Shown here piece by piece: positions 17,253 to 27,650 of a stretch of 64,000 bases of DNA. Source of the DNA: an uncultured Bacteroidales bacterium (GTDB taxonomy: Bacteria > Bacteroidota > Bacteroidia > Bacteroidales > Bacteroidaceae). The stretch's first letter is position 1; each line of letters opens with the position of its first letter. Under the pieces are notes generated by a model. That model was not told the DNA's origin and made no database searches. It was given only the letters and a program-made list of their open reading frames with translations. The stretch spans positions 1 to 64,000 of the forward strand of contig CACYZY010000003.1 in the NCBI GenBank assembly GCA_902779085.1, given 5' to 3'. The position numbers were made by a program, and so were the translations under genes.

Positions 17253-20200
17253 ATGAGTAAGAATTTTGCTGAATATGCAGGCTTCAACCTGTCACAAATC
17301 AACAAGGAAGTACAGGCTCAGTGGGAGAAAAACCACATCTTCGAGAAGAGCATGACTGAACGTGAAGGCTGTCCTTCATTCGTGTTCTACGAAGGTCCTC
17401 CTTCAGCTAACGGCATGCCAGGCATCCACCACGTGATGGCTCGTTCTATCAAGGACGTGTTCTGCCGTTTCAAGACCATGAAAGGTTATCAGGTGAAACG
17501 TAAGGCAGGATGGGATACACATGGACTGCCAGTGGAACTGGGTGTAGAGAAGGCGCTTGGTATTACTAAGGAAGATATAGGCAAAACCATTACTGTTAAG
17601 GAATATAATGCCGCTTGTAGGAAAGATGTGATGAAGTTCACTAAAGAGTGGACAGACCTGACTCACAAGATGGGCTACTGGGTAGATACTGACAATCCTT
17701 ATATCACATACGATAATCGTTATATCGAAACTTTGTGGTGGCTGTTAGCGCAGTTGCACAAAAAGGGTCTGTTATATAAAGGCTATACCATTCAGCCTTA
17801 TTCTCCTGCTGCAGGTACGGGATTGAGTTCACATGAACTGAACCTGCCAGGCTGCTATCGCGATGTAAAGGATACTACTGTAGTGGCACAGTTCAAGATG
17901 CTGGATCCAAAGCCAGAGATGGCAGAGTGGGGTACTCCTGTGTTCATCGCATGGACTACCACCCCTTGGACTTTGCCTTCTAATACAGCACTCTGCGTTG
18001 GTCCGAAGATTGACTATGTAGCTGTGCAGAGCTATAATAGCTACACAGGTGAACCTATTACTGCTGTATTGGCAAAAGCATTGCTCTATACTCACTTTAA
18101 CCAGAAAGGCGAGAATATGCCGTTAGAAGACTACAAGAAGGGTGATAAAGTAGTGCCTTTCAAGGTAGTGGGCGAGTATAAGGGTACTGACCTGGTAGGT
18201 ATGAAGTACGAGCAGTTGCTGAAGTTTGTGAAACCTATAGAGGTGGATGCTGAGGGTAAGTGGCACGAGGCTGCCGGCAAGGCGTTCCGTGTGATTCCTG
18301 GTGATTATGTTACTACCGAAGATGGTACGGGTATCGTACATATTGCACCTACATTTGGTGCAGATGATGCTTTTGTGGCTCGCAACGCTGGTATTCCACC
18401 TATCTTCATGTACACCAAGAAGGGTGAGTATCGTCCTATGGTAGATCTGACAGGTAAGTTCTTTGATACTGTCGATTTGGACGAAGACTTTGTGAAGCAG
18501 TGCGTTAATTACGACATCTATAAAGAATATGAAGCCCGTTGGGTGAAGAATGCATACGATCCTCAGTTTACTGTTAATGGTAAGTATGACGATAAGGCTG
18601 CTGCTGCCGCTGAGAGCTTGGATATCTATATCTGCATGAAGATGAAGGCCGACAATCTGGCATTCAAGATTGAGAAGCATGTACACAATTATCCTCATTG
18701 CTGGCGTACCGACAAACCTGTGCTTTACTATCCATTGGATAGCTGGTTTATCCGTTCTACCGCTTGCAAGGAGCGTATGATAGAGTTAAATAAAAACATT
18801 AACTGGAAGCCGGAAAGTACTGGTACAGGGCGCTTTGGTAAATGGCTGGAGAATCTGAACGATTGGAACCTGAGTCGTTCACGTTATTGGGGTACTCCAC
18901 TACCTATCTGGCGTACGGAAGATAATAGTGAGGAGATTTGCATCGAGAGTGTTGAGCAACTTTACAATGAGGTAGAGAAAGCTGTGGCCGCTGGTGTGAT
19001 GAACTCTAATCCATACAAAGACGCAGGTTTCGTACCAGGTGTTTATACTACAGAAAACTACGACAAGATTGACTTGCATCGTCCGTTTGTGGATGATATC
19101 ATTTTGGTTTCTGCTTCTGGCAAACCTATGAAGCGTGAGACAGATTTGATTGATGTATGGTTTGATTCAGGCTCTATGCCTTATGCCCAGATACACTATC
19201 CCTTTGAGAACAAGGATCAGTTGGATTGCGGTAAGGTATTCCCAGCTGATTTTATTGCAGAGGGTGTTGACCAGACTCGTGGTTGGTTCTTTACGCTGCA
19301 TGCTATTGCCACAATGGTGTTCGATAATGTATCGTTTAAGAACGTTATCTCTAATGGTTTGGTACTTGACAAGAACGGTGAGAAAATGTCGAAACGCTTG
19401 GGCAATGCTGTAGATCCATTTGGTGTGATTGAACAGTATGGCTCTGACCCTGTGCGTTGGTACATGCTTACTAACTCATCTCCTTGGGATAACCTGAAAT
19501 TTGATGTGGACGGCGTAGAAGAAGTTCGTCGTAAATTCTTCGGTACTTTGTATAATACCTATTCATTCCTAGCTCTCTATGCTAACGTGGATGGATTCAA
19601 GTATGCAGAGGAAGATGTGCCTATGCAGGAACGTCCTGAGATTGACCGCTGGATTCTTTCAGAACTGAATACGCTGATTAAGAATGTGGATGCCAACCTT
19701 AACGATTACGAGCCTACGAAGGCAGGTCGATTGATTCAGGACTTTGTGAATGACAACTTGAGCAACTGGTATGTGCGTCTGAATCGCAAGCGCTTCTGGG
19801 GTGGTGGTATGACACAAGACAAGTTGGCTGCTTACCAAACGCTTTATGTATGTTTGGAGACAGTAGCTAAACTGATGGCTCCATTCTCACCTTTCTATGC
19901 CGACAAGCTGTATATGGATCTCATTGCTGTTACGGGTAGAGATAATGTAGAATCTGTGCATCTGTCTAAGTTCCCTGAGTGCGATGAGAACCTGATTGAC
20001 AAAGAGCTGGAGGCCCGTATGGAAATGGCTCAGCAAATCACTTCTATGGTGTTAGCTTTACGCCGTAAAGTGAATATTAAGGTACGTCAGCCACTGCAGA
20101 GTGTGATGATACCTGTGAATGACGAGGCACAGCGAGCTCATATTGAGGCAGTGAAAGACCTTATCAAGAATGAGGTGAACGTCAAGGAACTCAACTTCGT

Positions 20201-20744
20201 AGATAATGCCACAGGTATTCTGGTGAAGAAGGTGAAGTGTGACTTTAAGAAGTTAGGTCCTAAATTTGGCAAGCAGATGAAAGCCGTAGCTGCTGCTGTA
20301 ACAGCTATGAGCCAGGAAGATATCAACCGTATGGAACAAGAGGGTAAGTTTACTTTCGTGTTGGATGGTGTTGAAGCTGTTGTAGATGCTGCTGATGTGG
20401 AAATCTTCAGCGAAGATATTCCTGGATGGCTGGTAGCTAACGAAGGCAAGCTTACGGTAGCCCTTGAGGTAACCATTACTGAGGAATTACGTCAGGAAGG
20501 TATTGCCCGTGAATTGGTGAACCGTATTCAGAACTTGCGTAAGCAAAGCGGTTTGGAAATTACTGACAAGATCAATATCATCTTGTCGAAGAATGAGCAG
20601 ACCGATGATGCAGTTGAGGCATTCAAGGATTATATCTGCAACCAAGTATTGGGCGCTAGCCTTGTGTTAGCTGACAAAGTGCAGGATGGCGTAAAGCTCG
20701 ATTTGGACGATTATGAACTGGAATTGAGAATAGATAAAATTTAA
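17253..20744 (+). CDS. ileS: Isoleucyl-tRNA synthetase
   Basis: 1163 residues. The class I signature GIHH is in PPSANGMPGIHHVMAR and the second signature is EKMSKRLGN. The editing (CP1) domain lies between them (TTTPWTLPSNTALCVG), and a C-terminal anticodon-binding region follows, ending in DUF5915-like sequence. The length and the lack of an obvious C-terminal zinc ribbon place it in the longer, eukaryote-like IleRS group common in Bacteroidetes, which is often naturally mupirocin-tolerant (family knowledge). It leads a run with dksA-like, lspA and DUF4296 genes. Confidence 0.97.
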   Translation: MSKNFAEYAGFNLSQINKEVQAQWEKNHIFEKSMTEREGCPSFVFYEGPPSANGMPGIHHVMARSIKDVFCRFKTMKGYQVKRKAGWDTHGLPVELGVEKALGITKEDIGKTITVKEYNAACRKDVMKFTKEWTDLTHKMGYWVDTDNPYITYDNRYIETLWWLLAQLHKKGLLYKGYTIQPYSPAAGTGLSSHELNLPGCYRDVKDTTVVAQFKMLDPKPEMAEWGTPVFIAWTTTPWTLPSNTALCVGPKIDYVAVQSYNSYTGEPITAVLAKALLYTHFNQKGENMPLEDYKKGDKVVPFKVVGEYKGTDLVGMKYEQLLKFVKPIEVDAEGKWHEAAGKAFRVIPGDYVTTEDGTGIVHIAPTFGADDAFVARNAGIPPIFMYTKKGEYRPMVDLTGKFFDTVDLDEDFVKQCVNYDIYKEYEARWVKNAYDPQFTVNGKYDDKAAAAAESLDIYICMKMKADNLAFKIEKHVHNYPHCWRTDKPVLYYPLDSWFIRSTACKERMIELNKNINWKPESTGTGRFGKWLENLNDWNLSRSRYWGTPLPIWRTEDNSEEICIESVEQLYNEVEKAVAAGVMNSNPYKDAGFVPGVYTTENYDKIDLHRPFVDDIILVSASGKPMKRETDLIDVWFDSGSMPYAQIHYPFENKDQLDCGKVFPADFIAEGVDQTRGWFFTLHAIATMVFDNVSFKNVISNGLVLDKNGEKMSKRLGNAVDPFGVIEQYGSDPVRWYMLTNSSPWDNLKFDVDGVEEVRRKFFGTLYNTYSFLALYANVDGFKYAEEDVPMQERPEIDRWILSELNTLIKNVDANLNDYEPTKAGRLIQDFVNDNLSNWYVRLNRKRFWGGGMTQDKLAAYQTLYVCLETVAKLMAPFSPFYADKLYMDLIAVTGRDNVESVHLSKFPECDENLIDKELEARMEMAQQITSMVLALRRKVNIKVRQPLQSVMIPVNDEAQRAHIEAVKDLIKNEVNVKELNFVDNATGILVKKVKCDFKKLGPKFGKQMKAVAAAVTAMSQEDINRMEQEGKFTFVLDGVEAVVDAADVEIFSEDIPGWLVANEGKLTVALEVTITEELRQEGIARELVNRIQNLRKQSGLEITDKINIILSKNEQTDDAVEAFKDYICNQVLGASLVLADKVQDGVKLDLDDYELELRIDKI

Positions 20745-20771
20745 TTACCTTAATCTTTATACTTTTGCGAT

Positions 20772-21152
20772 ATGGCAGAGAAAGAGAAAACAAGATACTC
20801 CGACGCCGAATTAGAGGAGTTTAAGCAGATTATTCTGGAAAAGTTAGAAGTGGCTCAAAGGGATTACAACCAGATGATGGCCAGCTTGAATGGTTCTGAT
20901 AGCAATGGCATTGAAGATACATCACCTACATACAAGGTGATCGAAGATGATGCCTATGCGTTGAGTAAGGATGAGACGATCCGCCTGGCACAGCGCCAGC
21001 AGAAGTTCATTCAGAGTCTGCAGGCTGCTTTGGTGCGTATCCAGAACAAGACTTATGGTATTTGCCGTGAGACAGGTAAATTAATCCCTGCCGAACGTCT
21101 GCGTGCAGTTCCTCATGCAACGTTGAGCATTGAAGCGAAAAGAAATAGATAA
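20772..21152 (+). CDS. TraR/DksA-family transcription regulator
   Basis: 126 residues with an N-terminal helical hairpin (AELEEFKQIILEKLEVAQRD) and a degenerate zinc-finger region, YGICRETGKLIPAERL. Only one Cys of the usual four remains, as in other Bacteroidetes members. It would bind RNA polymerase through the secondary channel to adjust transcription. It starts 27 bp after ileS and precedes lspA, a conserved order in Bacteroidales. Confidence 0.88.
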   Translation: MAEKEKTRYSDAELEEFKQIILEKLEVAQRDYNQMMASLNGSDSNGIEDTSPTYKVIEDDAYALSKDETIRLAQRQQKFIQSLQAALVRIQNKTYGICRETGKLIPAERLRAVPHATLSIEAKRNR

Positions 21153-21179
21153 TAAGACGGTGCTGAACGCTTTAAGTAG

Positions 21180-21818
21180 ATGATGAGCAAAACCTTTAAA
21201 AAAGGCAGTATATCAGTTATTTTGATATTACTGTTGCTATTGATAGATCAGTGTATAAAGATCTATATTAAGACACACATGTATTTGCATGAAAGCATAC
21301 GTGTGACAGACTGGTTTTACATCTTCTTTACCGAAAACAACGGTATGGCGTTCGGCATGCAAATCTTTGGAAAGTTGTTTCTCACTTCGTTCCGAATCCT
21401 GGCAGTAGCTGTCATTATATGGTGCTTGTATAAGTTTGTGAAAGCTCACCTTAAGACAGGTTTCCTGGTGTGCGTGAGTCTTATTCTCACGGGAGCTTTA
21501 GGTAATATTTTTGACAGTGTACTCTATGGTGTTGTGTTCAGTGAGAGCACTTTTTCGCATATAGCGACTTTTATGCCTCAGGACGGGGGATATGCCCCCC
21601 TGCTTTATGGCAAAGTCGTAGATATGTTCTATTTCCCTCTTATTGAAACCGAATGGCCCACCTGGATGCCTTTTGTAGGTGGGCAACATTTCGTTTTTTT
21701 CAGTCCTATCTTTAATTTTGCCGACTCGTGTATCTCTGTTGGCATCGTGGCATTGCTCATCTTTTATGGAAGATATGTAAACTATGCCTTTGATGTGCTG
21801 AAAACTAAGAAGTCATGA
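21180..21818 (+). CDS. lspA: Lipoprotein signal peptidase (signal peptidase II)
   Basis: 212 residues, longer than the roughly 160 of E. coli because of an insertion that is normal in Bacteroidetes. Four membrane segments flank the catalytic aspartates: ENNGMAFGM (motif before the first) and the C-terminal FNFADSCISVG (second Asp). A VVDMFYFP motif carries the first Asp. It removes signal peptides from prolipoproteins in the inner membrane. At least ten lipoproteins in this window would be clients. Its stop overlaps the start of the DUF4296 gene by 4 bp. Confidence 0.93.
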   Translation: MMSKTFKKGSISVILILLLLLIDQCIKIYIKTHMYLHESIRVTDWFYIFFTENNGMAFGMQIFGKLFLTSFRILAVAVIIWCLYKFVKAHLKTGFLVCVSLILTGALGNIFDSVLYGVVFSESTFSHIATFMPQDGGYAPLLYGKVVDMFYFPLIETEWPTWMPFVGGQHFVFFSPIFNFADSCISVGIVALLIFYGRYVNYAFDVLKTKKS

Positions 21819-22600
21819 GACTTATGCGCTCTATACCGTTATGCCTGAATGTATTGTTCTTGTTGACTTGCATTGTGGCTTGTGGTCCAGAAAGACCCAG
21901 TGACATATTGAGCGATAGCCAGATGGAGGAGGTATTGTACGACTACCATGCTGCTAAGGCTTTAGGGGAAGTAGTTTCACCTTCAGATAAGTATAAAGCT
22001 ACACTGTATTATTTGAATGTTTTTGAAAAGCACCATACCAATGAAGAACAATTTGATTCTACTTTGTCATGGTACTCTAGTCATCCAGAAGCATTCGACA
22101 AAGTTTATCAGAAAGTTATTAAACGCATACAGGATGAGAAGGCTGTACTGGAGCGTTCTATTGCTATTAGCGGACAGGGTAGCAGTGTAACACAAAGTGG
22201 TGATAGTGTAAACATTTGGTCGGGAATGCCGATGTTTAGTCTTACCAATCATCCCTACGATAACAGAATATCTTTCGATTATGAAAACGATGCAAACTAT
22301 GAAGAAAGTGATACTTTACATTTTAATGCTCGTTTTCGTTATTTCCATGTAAAGAATCAGCAAATTAACTCTGATGAAGCAGCAGTGATGGCACTATCCA
22401 TTCGTTATCGTAACGATAGTATCATCAATGAGATACATCATATTTATAACGACGGGAAGCATACTTTGACTTTACACAGCGATGACAATGGCAGGATACG
22501 AAAAGTCTATGGCTTTATTTACCTTCCTAAGCAAAGCGAAAATCGTATATTATTAGTTGATAGCGTTTCGCTGATTCGTATGCACGCTAAGGAGCGTTAA
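21815..22600 (+). CDS. DUF4296 lipoprotein
   Basis: 261 residues with a lipoprotein signal (LTCIVACG, Cys23) and an N-terminal helical DUF4296 domain (LSDSQMEEVLYDYHAAKALGE), followed by a less conserved beta-rich region. The function is unknown. Translational coupling to lspA (ATGA overlap) is common in the group. It is convergent with the TrmH-type gene, 4 bp apart. Confidence 0.85.
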   Translation: MRLMRSIPLCLNVLFLLTCIVACGPERPSDILSDSQMEEVLYDYHAAKALGEVVSPSDKYKATLYYLNVFEKHHTNEEQFDSTLSWYSSHPEAFDKVYQKVIKRIQDEKAVLERSIAISGQGSSVTQSGDSVNIWSGMPMFSLTNHPYDNRISFDYENDANYEESDTLHFNARFRYFHVKNQQINSDEAAVMALSIRYRNDSIINEIHHIYNDGKHTLTLHSDDNGRIRKVYGFIYLPKQSENRILLVDSVSLIRMHAKER

Positions 22601-22604
22601 TTTT

Positions 22605-23360
22605 TCAATTCCTTCTGCGAAATTCAGCACAAGTAATGGCTGTGGCTACTGCTACATTCAGCGATTCCGATGTGTCTCGCCCTTCAGGATAATTTGGAAT
22701 AAATAATTTCCTGTTAATCAGTTTTCGTACTTCTGCAGAAATGCCGTTTCCTTCGTTGCCCATCACAATTAAACCAGTAGTACTGAGCTCTTGAGTATAG
22801 ATATCGTTGCCTTCAAGCAAGGTGGCAAAAACAGGCACTCTTTTGTTCAGTTTACTAATTAATTCTGGCAGCGATACATAGTGTATGTGAACACGAGACA
22901 AAGCTCCCATTGTAGCTTGTACAACTTTAGGGCTATACACATCCACAGTACCTTGAGAGCAGAAAATGTGCTCGATACCAAACCAATCTGCTATGCGGAT
23001 GATGGTTCCTAGATTACCTGGATCTTGCACATCGTCAAGAGCAAGACACAATTGGCTCTCTATCACAGAAACATCAGTTTTCTCCTCTCGCTGGTCGAAA
23101 ATAGCGATAACATTCTGTGGCGTTTTCAATAAACTGGCACGGGCTATCTCGTCTGTTGTTGCAGATTCTATCTCATCGGCTTGGAAGAGTTGGTGAACTT
23201 CTAGCCAATCGGCTGTAGCTGCCAGATATCGGCAATGAAAATGGTCCAACAGATCGCCTGTCAGTTTAGGACCTTCTGCCACGAAAACACGTTCTTCTCG
23301 TCGAACTTTCTTCTGTTCCAACGAACGGATAAACTTGATTCTGTTCTTTGATATCGGCAT
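22605..23360 (-). CDS. TrmH/SpoU-family RNA 2'-O-methyltransferase
   Basis: 251 residues. An N-terminal substrate-binding domain (SLEQKKVRREERVFVAEG) precedes a SPOUT domain with the three SpoU motifs: DDVQDPGNLGTIIRIA, VMGNEGNGIS and SLNVAVATAI. It methylates a ribose 2'-OH in rRNA or tRNA using SAM; which RNA cannot be told. It is transcribed away from the BamA-like gene. Confidence 0.93.
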   Translation of the reverse strand: MPISKNRIKFIRSLEQKKVRREERVFVAEGPKLTGDLLDHFHCRYLAATADWLEVHQLFQADEIESATTDEIARASLLKTPQNVIAIFDQREEKTDVSVIESQLCLALDDVQDPGNLGTIIRIADWFGIEHIFCSQGTVDVYSPKVVQATMGALSRVHIHYVSLPELISKLNKRVPVFATLLEGNDIYTQELSTTGLIVMGNEGNGISAEVRKLINRKLFIPNYPEGRDTSESLNVAVATAITCAEFRRRN

Positions 23361-23464
23361 TTGTAGCTTTTTTTCTATGCAAATATACTGCTTTTCTGAG
23401 AAAAAACCGCTAAATTTACAACCGAAAATACTTTATTATAAAGGCTCACGATTCAGAGCAATAT

Positions 23465-25792
23465 ATGAATAAACGGATAAAACATAGAACTATGTCTTGG
23501 TTATGGGCAATAACCTTGCTCATTATGGCAGGTTGTTCTTCTACTAAATATGTGCCTGAAGGAGCCTATTTGCTAGACGAAGTCAATGTTCAAAGTGATA
23601 ATAAAGAGGTGAAACCTGCTGACCTTAATATGTTCATCCGTCAACAGCCTAATACCAAGTGGTTCAACTTGATAAAGACCCAACTCTATATCTACAACAT
23701 GTCAGGACGCGATACTACTCAGTGGATAAATAAGGTTCTGAGAAGAGTTGGTGATGCTCCTGTGATTTTCGATTCCTTTGAGACGGAGCGTTCGCGACAA
23801 GAGGTTGAAAAAGCTGTTCGCAACCTTGGCTATATGGGTGCTACAGTGGATGCTGGTACAAAGTTAGACGGTAATAAGAAAATCAAACTTACTTATGACG
23901 TTAAGACTGGTAAGGCATACAAGGTGCGTTCCATCCAATATGACATTCCTGATACGACTATCTGGAATTATATGCGACAAGATTCTGCTGCCACCACCTT
24001 GTTGAAAGAAGGCATGAATATGGATATCAATGTGCTTGATAATGAACGTTCTCGTATTACTACCTTACTACAGCAAAAAGGTTACTATCATTTCAACAAG
24101 GAATATATCACGTACTCAGCTGATACTACACGAAATACTTTTCTTATTGACCTCACGATGCACCTTGAACCTTATAGAGTGAATGCTGATAGTGTGCTGG
24201 TTAATCATCCTCAGTATTATTTAAATCAGGTACATTTTCTTACTGATTATAATGCATTGGAAAGTGGTAATGGGGATGTGCAGCCGGAAGATACTATGCT
24301 TTACAAAGGGTATCCTATTTACTTTCGTGGCAAGCCTTTTATCCGTCCTCGTGTGTTGCTAGGCAATCAACGTCTTCAGAAAGGGGAACTATATAATGGT
24401 AATGATGTTCAGCGAACCTATCAGAACTTCAATCGTTTGTCTGTAATGCGATATACCAATATACGTTTTGAAGAAATGCAACGCAACGACTCTTCATTTG
24501 TTGATGCCTATATTCAGCTAACCAAGAATAAACTGCGCTCCATCTCTTTCGAAGTGGAAGGTACCAATTCCGCAGGTGACTTGGGCGCAGCAGCAGCAGT
24601 ATCACTTAGTAATCGTAATTTGTTTCGAGGTTCAGAGACGCTCACTTTTCGCCTAAGGGGTGCATATGAAGCTGTTTCGGGTTTACAGGGAGATTATCGT
24701 AATGAAAGCTATACAGAATTAAGTGCCGAGGCATCTATTAATTTCCCTCGAATCTTATTTCCTTTCTTGAGTCATAGTTTCGTCAACCGCATTCGAGCTA
24801 ATACTCTCTTCGAGATGCGTTACGACTATCAACTACGTCCTGAATTTACGCGTATCATTGCCTCCACGGGATGGAGCTACCAGTGGTCTTTCAAGCAGCA
24901 ACGTTTACGCCATCGAATTGATCTCATGGATATCAACTACCTCTATATGCCTTGGATTCATCCTGATTTCTATGAAAGATATATTAACCAGGAAGATAAC
25001 TTCATTGTAAAATACAATTACGAGGATCGCCTGATTGTTCGCACAGGATACTCTTTTATTTATAACAGTCGAGGAACAAGTATGGCGTCAAATATATTCA
25101 ATGGTACATCATATACTTTGCGTGCCAATATTGAGGCTGCAGGTAATTGGCTCTATGCTTTGGCTAAACTCACACATATGAGAAAGAACAAAGAAGGTGA
25201 ATATGCCATCTTGAATATCCCATTTGCTCAATATATTAAGGCTGACTTTGACTTCGCCAAGAATATAGCTATTGATAATCGCAACTCAATAGCCTATCAT
25301 ATGGCATTTGGTATTGCCGTACCTTATGGTAATGCCAAGATGATTCCGTTTGAGAAACGTTATTTTGCAGGTGGTGCCAATAGTGTAAGAGGGTGGTCTG
25401 TGCGTAACCTTGGACCAGGCTCTTTTCCTGGTGATGGGAACTTCATGAATCAGACAGGCGACTTAAAACTCGAAGGTAGCATTGAATATCGTTCCAATCT
25501 ATTTTGGAAATTAGCTGGCGCAGCGTTTATTGATGCGGGTAATGTATGGACCTTACGTAATTATGATAGTCAGCCTGGAGGTCAGTTCAGAATTAATAAG
25601 TTCTATAAACAGATTGCCGTAGCCTACGGCATAGGTTTCCGTATCGACTTAGGCTTCTTTATTTTACGATTCGATGGCGGTATGAAGGCCATTAATCCTG
25701 CTTTTTCAAGTGGTCGCGAACGTTATCCTATTATCCATCCTCGTTTTAGTCGCGATTTTGCCTTCCACTTTGCAGTAGGCTATCCTTTCTAA
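23465..25792 (+). CDS. BamA/TamA-family outer-membrane barrel protein, lipid-anchored
   Basis: 775 residues. An unusual N-terminus has a lipoprotein signal (MAGCSSTKYVPEGAYLL). POTRA-like domains follow (KVRSIQYDIPDT; LNQVHFLTDYN), then a 16-stranded-type barrel with the conserved RYFAGGANSVRGW motif (the VRGW/F loop of Omp85 proteins) and a C-terminal aromatic residue (GYPF). It would insert or translocate proteins at the outer membrane. Bacteroidetes carry such lipidated TamA-like proteins beside a separate BamA. It is monocistronic and ends in a strong terminator. Confidence 0.92.
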   Translation: MNKRIKHRTMSWLWAITLLIMAGCSSTKYVPEGAYLLDEVNVQSDNKEVKPADLNMFIRQQPNTKWFNLIKTQLYIYNMSGRDTTQWINKVLRRVGDAPVIFDSFETERSRQEVEKAVRNLGYMGATVDAGTKLDGNKKIKLTYDVKTGKAYKVRSIQYDIPDTTIWNYMRQDSAATTLLKEGMNMDINVLDNERSRITTLLQQKGYYHFNKEYITYSADTTRNTFLIDLTMHLEPYRVNADSVLVNHPQYYLNQVHFLTDYNALESGNGDVQPEDTMLYKGYPIYFRGKPFIRPRVLLGNQRLQKGELYNGNDVQRTYQNFNRLSVMRYTNIRFEEMQRNDSSFVDAYIQLTKNKLRSISFEVEGTNSAGDLGAAAAVSLSNRNLFRGSETLTFRLRGAYEAVSGLQGDYRNESYTELSAEASINFPRILFPFLSHSFVNRIRANTLFEMRYDYQLRPEFTRIIASTGWSYQWSFKQQRLRHRIDLMDINYLYMPWIHPDFYERYINQEDNFIVKYNYEDRLIVRTGYSFIYNSRGTSMASNIFNGTSYTLRANIEAAGNWLYALAKLTHMRKNKEGEYAILNIPFAQYIKADFDFAKNIAIDNRNSIAYHMAFGIAVPYGNAKMIPFEKRYFAGGANSVRGWSVRNLGPGSFPGDGNFMNQTGDLKLEGSIEYRSNLFWKLAGAAFIDAGNVWTLRNYDSQPGGQFRINKFYKQIAVAYGIGFRIDLGFFILRFDGGMKAINPAFSSGRERYPIIHPRFSRDFAFHFAVGYPF

Positions 25793-25818
25793 TATAAAAG
25801 AGTTCTATACGAAAAACA

Positions 25819-25844
25819 TAAAGGCTGCAAATCTGCAGCCTTTA
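25819..25844. terminator. Bidirectional terminator
   Basis: An 11-bp perfect stem (taaaggctgca / tgcagccttta) lies between the convergent barrel and MFS genes. Confidence 0.8.
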
Positions 25845-25934
25845 GTTATCAAATACTCACTTTTAGAGCAGCGTGTGCAAAAGATGAATGCATCGATTAG
25901 ACCATGTTGCAGCAGAAAAGTACACGATCAATCA

Positions 25935-27398
25935 TTATTCTACTGGTTTGTATTTAGGAACAAGTACCTTCATGCAAATCCATCCTATCATGTATGCTAC
26001 AGAGCAATAGCAGAAGATGATGAAGTAGCCGGCAGGCTTTCCTTGGAATCCTAAGAATACCATTTGTGTGGTATCAGCATAATCAAATAACTTTCCAGAA
26101 CCGTAATTAATAAGGAATGAACTCAAGCCACCAGCAGCACTGTTCAAGCTCGTAATCGTCGCAATAGCACGATGTGGAAATAAATCGCTACCCACTGAAT
26201 AAAGGTTAGCTGACCAAGATTGATGTGCTGCTCCCACTAGACCAATCAATATGATAGGAAACCAGTATGAATAGTTACCCAATGGTTGTGCAAACAATCC
26301 TAATAGAGGGAACAATGCAAATATCAGCATGGCTCTCATGCGTGACTTATAGGCATTCCACCCTGTTCGATTGATGATAATGGTAGGCAATTTTCCACCA
26401 TAAAGTGACAACATGGTGATGGCGTATAATACGAAAATCAGCATTTGTGCTGTAGGATTATCAGATGTCAATCCATAGACGTCCGACAGATATGCGGGTG
26501 TCCAGAACAGGAAGAACCACCATACACAGTCAGTGACAAACTTACCCAACAAAATCGCCCAAGTCTGGCGTAGTTTCAAGCATTGCATCACAGTGTATTT
26601 TGGTAACTTATTATCCTCTTCCTCTTCATTTGTCTCAGTCTGAACATTATTCTGGTCTTGTTGAATGTAAGCCAACTCAGCAGCATTTACTCCCTTATGC
26701 TCAGTAGGCTTATCATAGATAAACACCCAGAATGCCATCCAGATAAAACCTAATGCACCTATAATGATGAATGCCATTTCCCAACCATTACCAACACCGA
26801 TATTCTTAAAATAGCGAGCCAGCACAGGAATGCTTAACGGCGCTATCAAAGCGCCTATCGTAGATCCTGCATTAAATATAGAGGTGGCGAATGCGCGGTC
26901 TTTCTGAGGAAAATATTCCGCAGTTACTTTAACAGCAGAAGGAAAGTTACCTGCTTCACCGCATGCTAGTACAATTCGAGCAGCGATAAAGAAATACACA
27001 CTTACTATCGAAATCAGTGAAGCTGTTTCACCAACGGCACCCACCAGACCAGCTGCATTGTCAAGTCCTACTACTTGCTCTGTAGCCCATCCACAAAGAG
27101 CATGGAGGCAGGCACCGGCTGACCATACGCCGATGGCCCAAAGGTAGCCTCGCTTGGTGCCCAACCAGTCGATAATTCGACCTGAAAAGATATTGGCTAT
27201 AGCATAAACGATTGAGAAGACAGCTGCCACATTTCCATAGTCAGAGTCGCTCCAATGAAACTCTGGGGCGATAAAGTCTTTCCAAGTTAAAGATAGTACT
27301 TGGCGGTCTAGGTAATTCACTGTAGTAGCCAGGAACAACATAATGCAGATTACCCATCGCACATTACTCATTTTTGTTTGAAGGTCTTTCGAATTCAT
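25935..27398 (-). CDS. MFS transporter, hexuronate (ExuT-like) type
   Basis: 487 residues with about 12 membrane segments. The start resembles the ACS family: ATTVNYLDRQVLSLTWKDF (the NYLDR signature of hexuronate/glucarate carriers), then FSGRIIDWLGTKRG. It would import galacturonate, glucuronate or a related sugar acid with protons across the inner membrane. No sugar-acid catabolic genes flank it here. A TAATTTTG -7 box sits on the minus strand at 27429-27436. Confidence 0.87.
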   Translation of the reverse strand: MNSKDLQTKMSNVRWVICIMLFLATTVNYLDRQVLSLTWKDFIAPEFHWSDSDYGNVAAVFSIVYAIANIFSGRIIDWLGTKRGYLWAIGVWSAGACLHALCGWATEQVVGLDNAAGLVGAVGETASLISIVSVYFFIAARIVLACGEAGNFPSAVKVTAEYFPQKDRAFATSIFNAGSTIGALIAPLSIPVLARYFKNIGVGNGWEMAFIIIGALGFIWMAFWVFIYDKPTEHKGVNAAELAYIQQDQNNVQTETNEEEEDNKLPKYTVMQCLKLRQTWAILLGKFVTDCVWWFFLFWTPAYLSDVYGLTSDNPTAQMLIFVLYAITMLSLYGGKLPTIIINRTGWNAYKSRMRAMLIFALFPLLGLFAQPLGNYSYWFPIILIGLVGAAHQSWSANLYSVGSDLFPHRAIATITSLNSAAGGLSSFLINYGSGKLFDYADTTQMVFLGFQGKPAGYFIIFCYCSVAYMIGWICMKVLVPKYKPVE

Positions 27399-27487
27399 TT
27401 TATATAGTTTCTTCTATTAGGCTTTTGACAAAATTACTATTTTTATCATCAGTTTGCAACAAAATGCAGAAAAATAATCAATTTTGC

Positions 27488-27518
27488 TTGCAAGTTTAAA
27501 TAATTCTTCATATCTTTG
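27488..27518 (+). promoter_or_regulatory. Orphan plus-strand promoter
   Basis: TTGC (27488-27491) and TATCTTTG (27511-27518) are 19 bp apart, a strong consensus, yet no plus-strand gene follows before the convergent EFR1 gene ends at 27651. It may make a short or antisense RNA. Confidence 0.45.
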
Positions 27519-27650
27519 CATCGTTGCATTAAAGAAATAACTCTAAGTGCTATTTTTTTAAATTCAACTGTTAGTTTTTAGGTAAAAAATAATAGGTTAG
27601 TTTTATTAGGTTAAAGTTGATTCAAATTTGAGAGAATGAAAGTTTCTATC

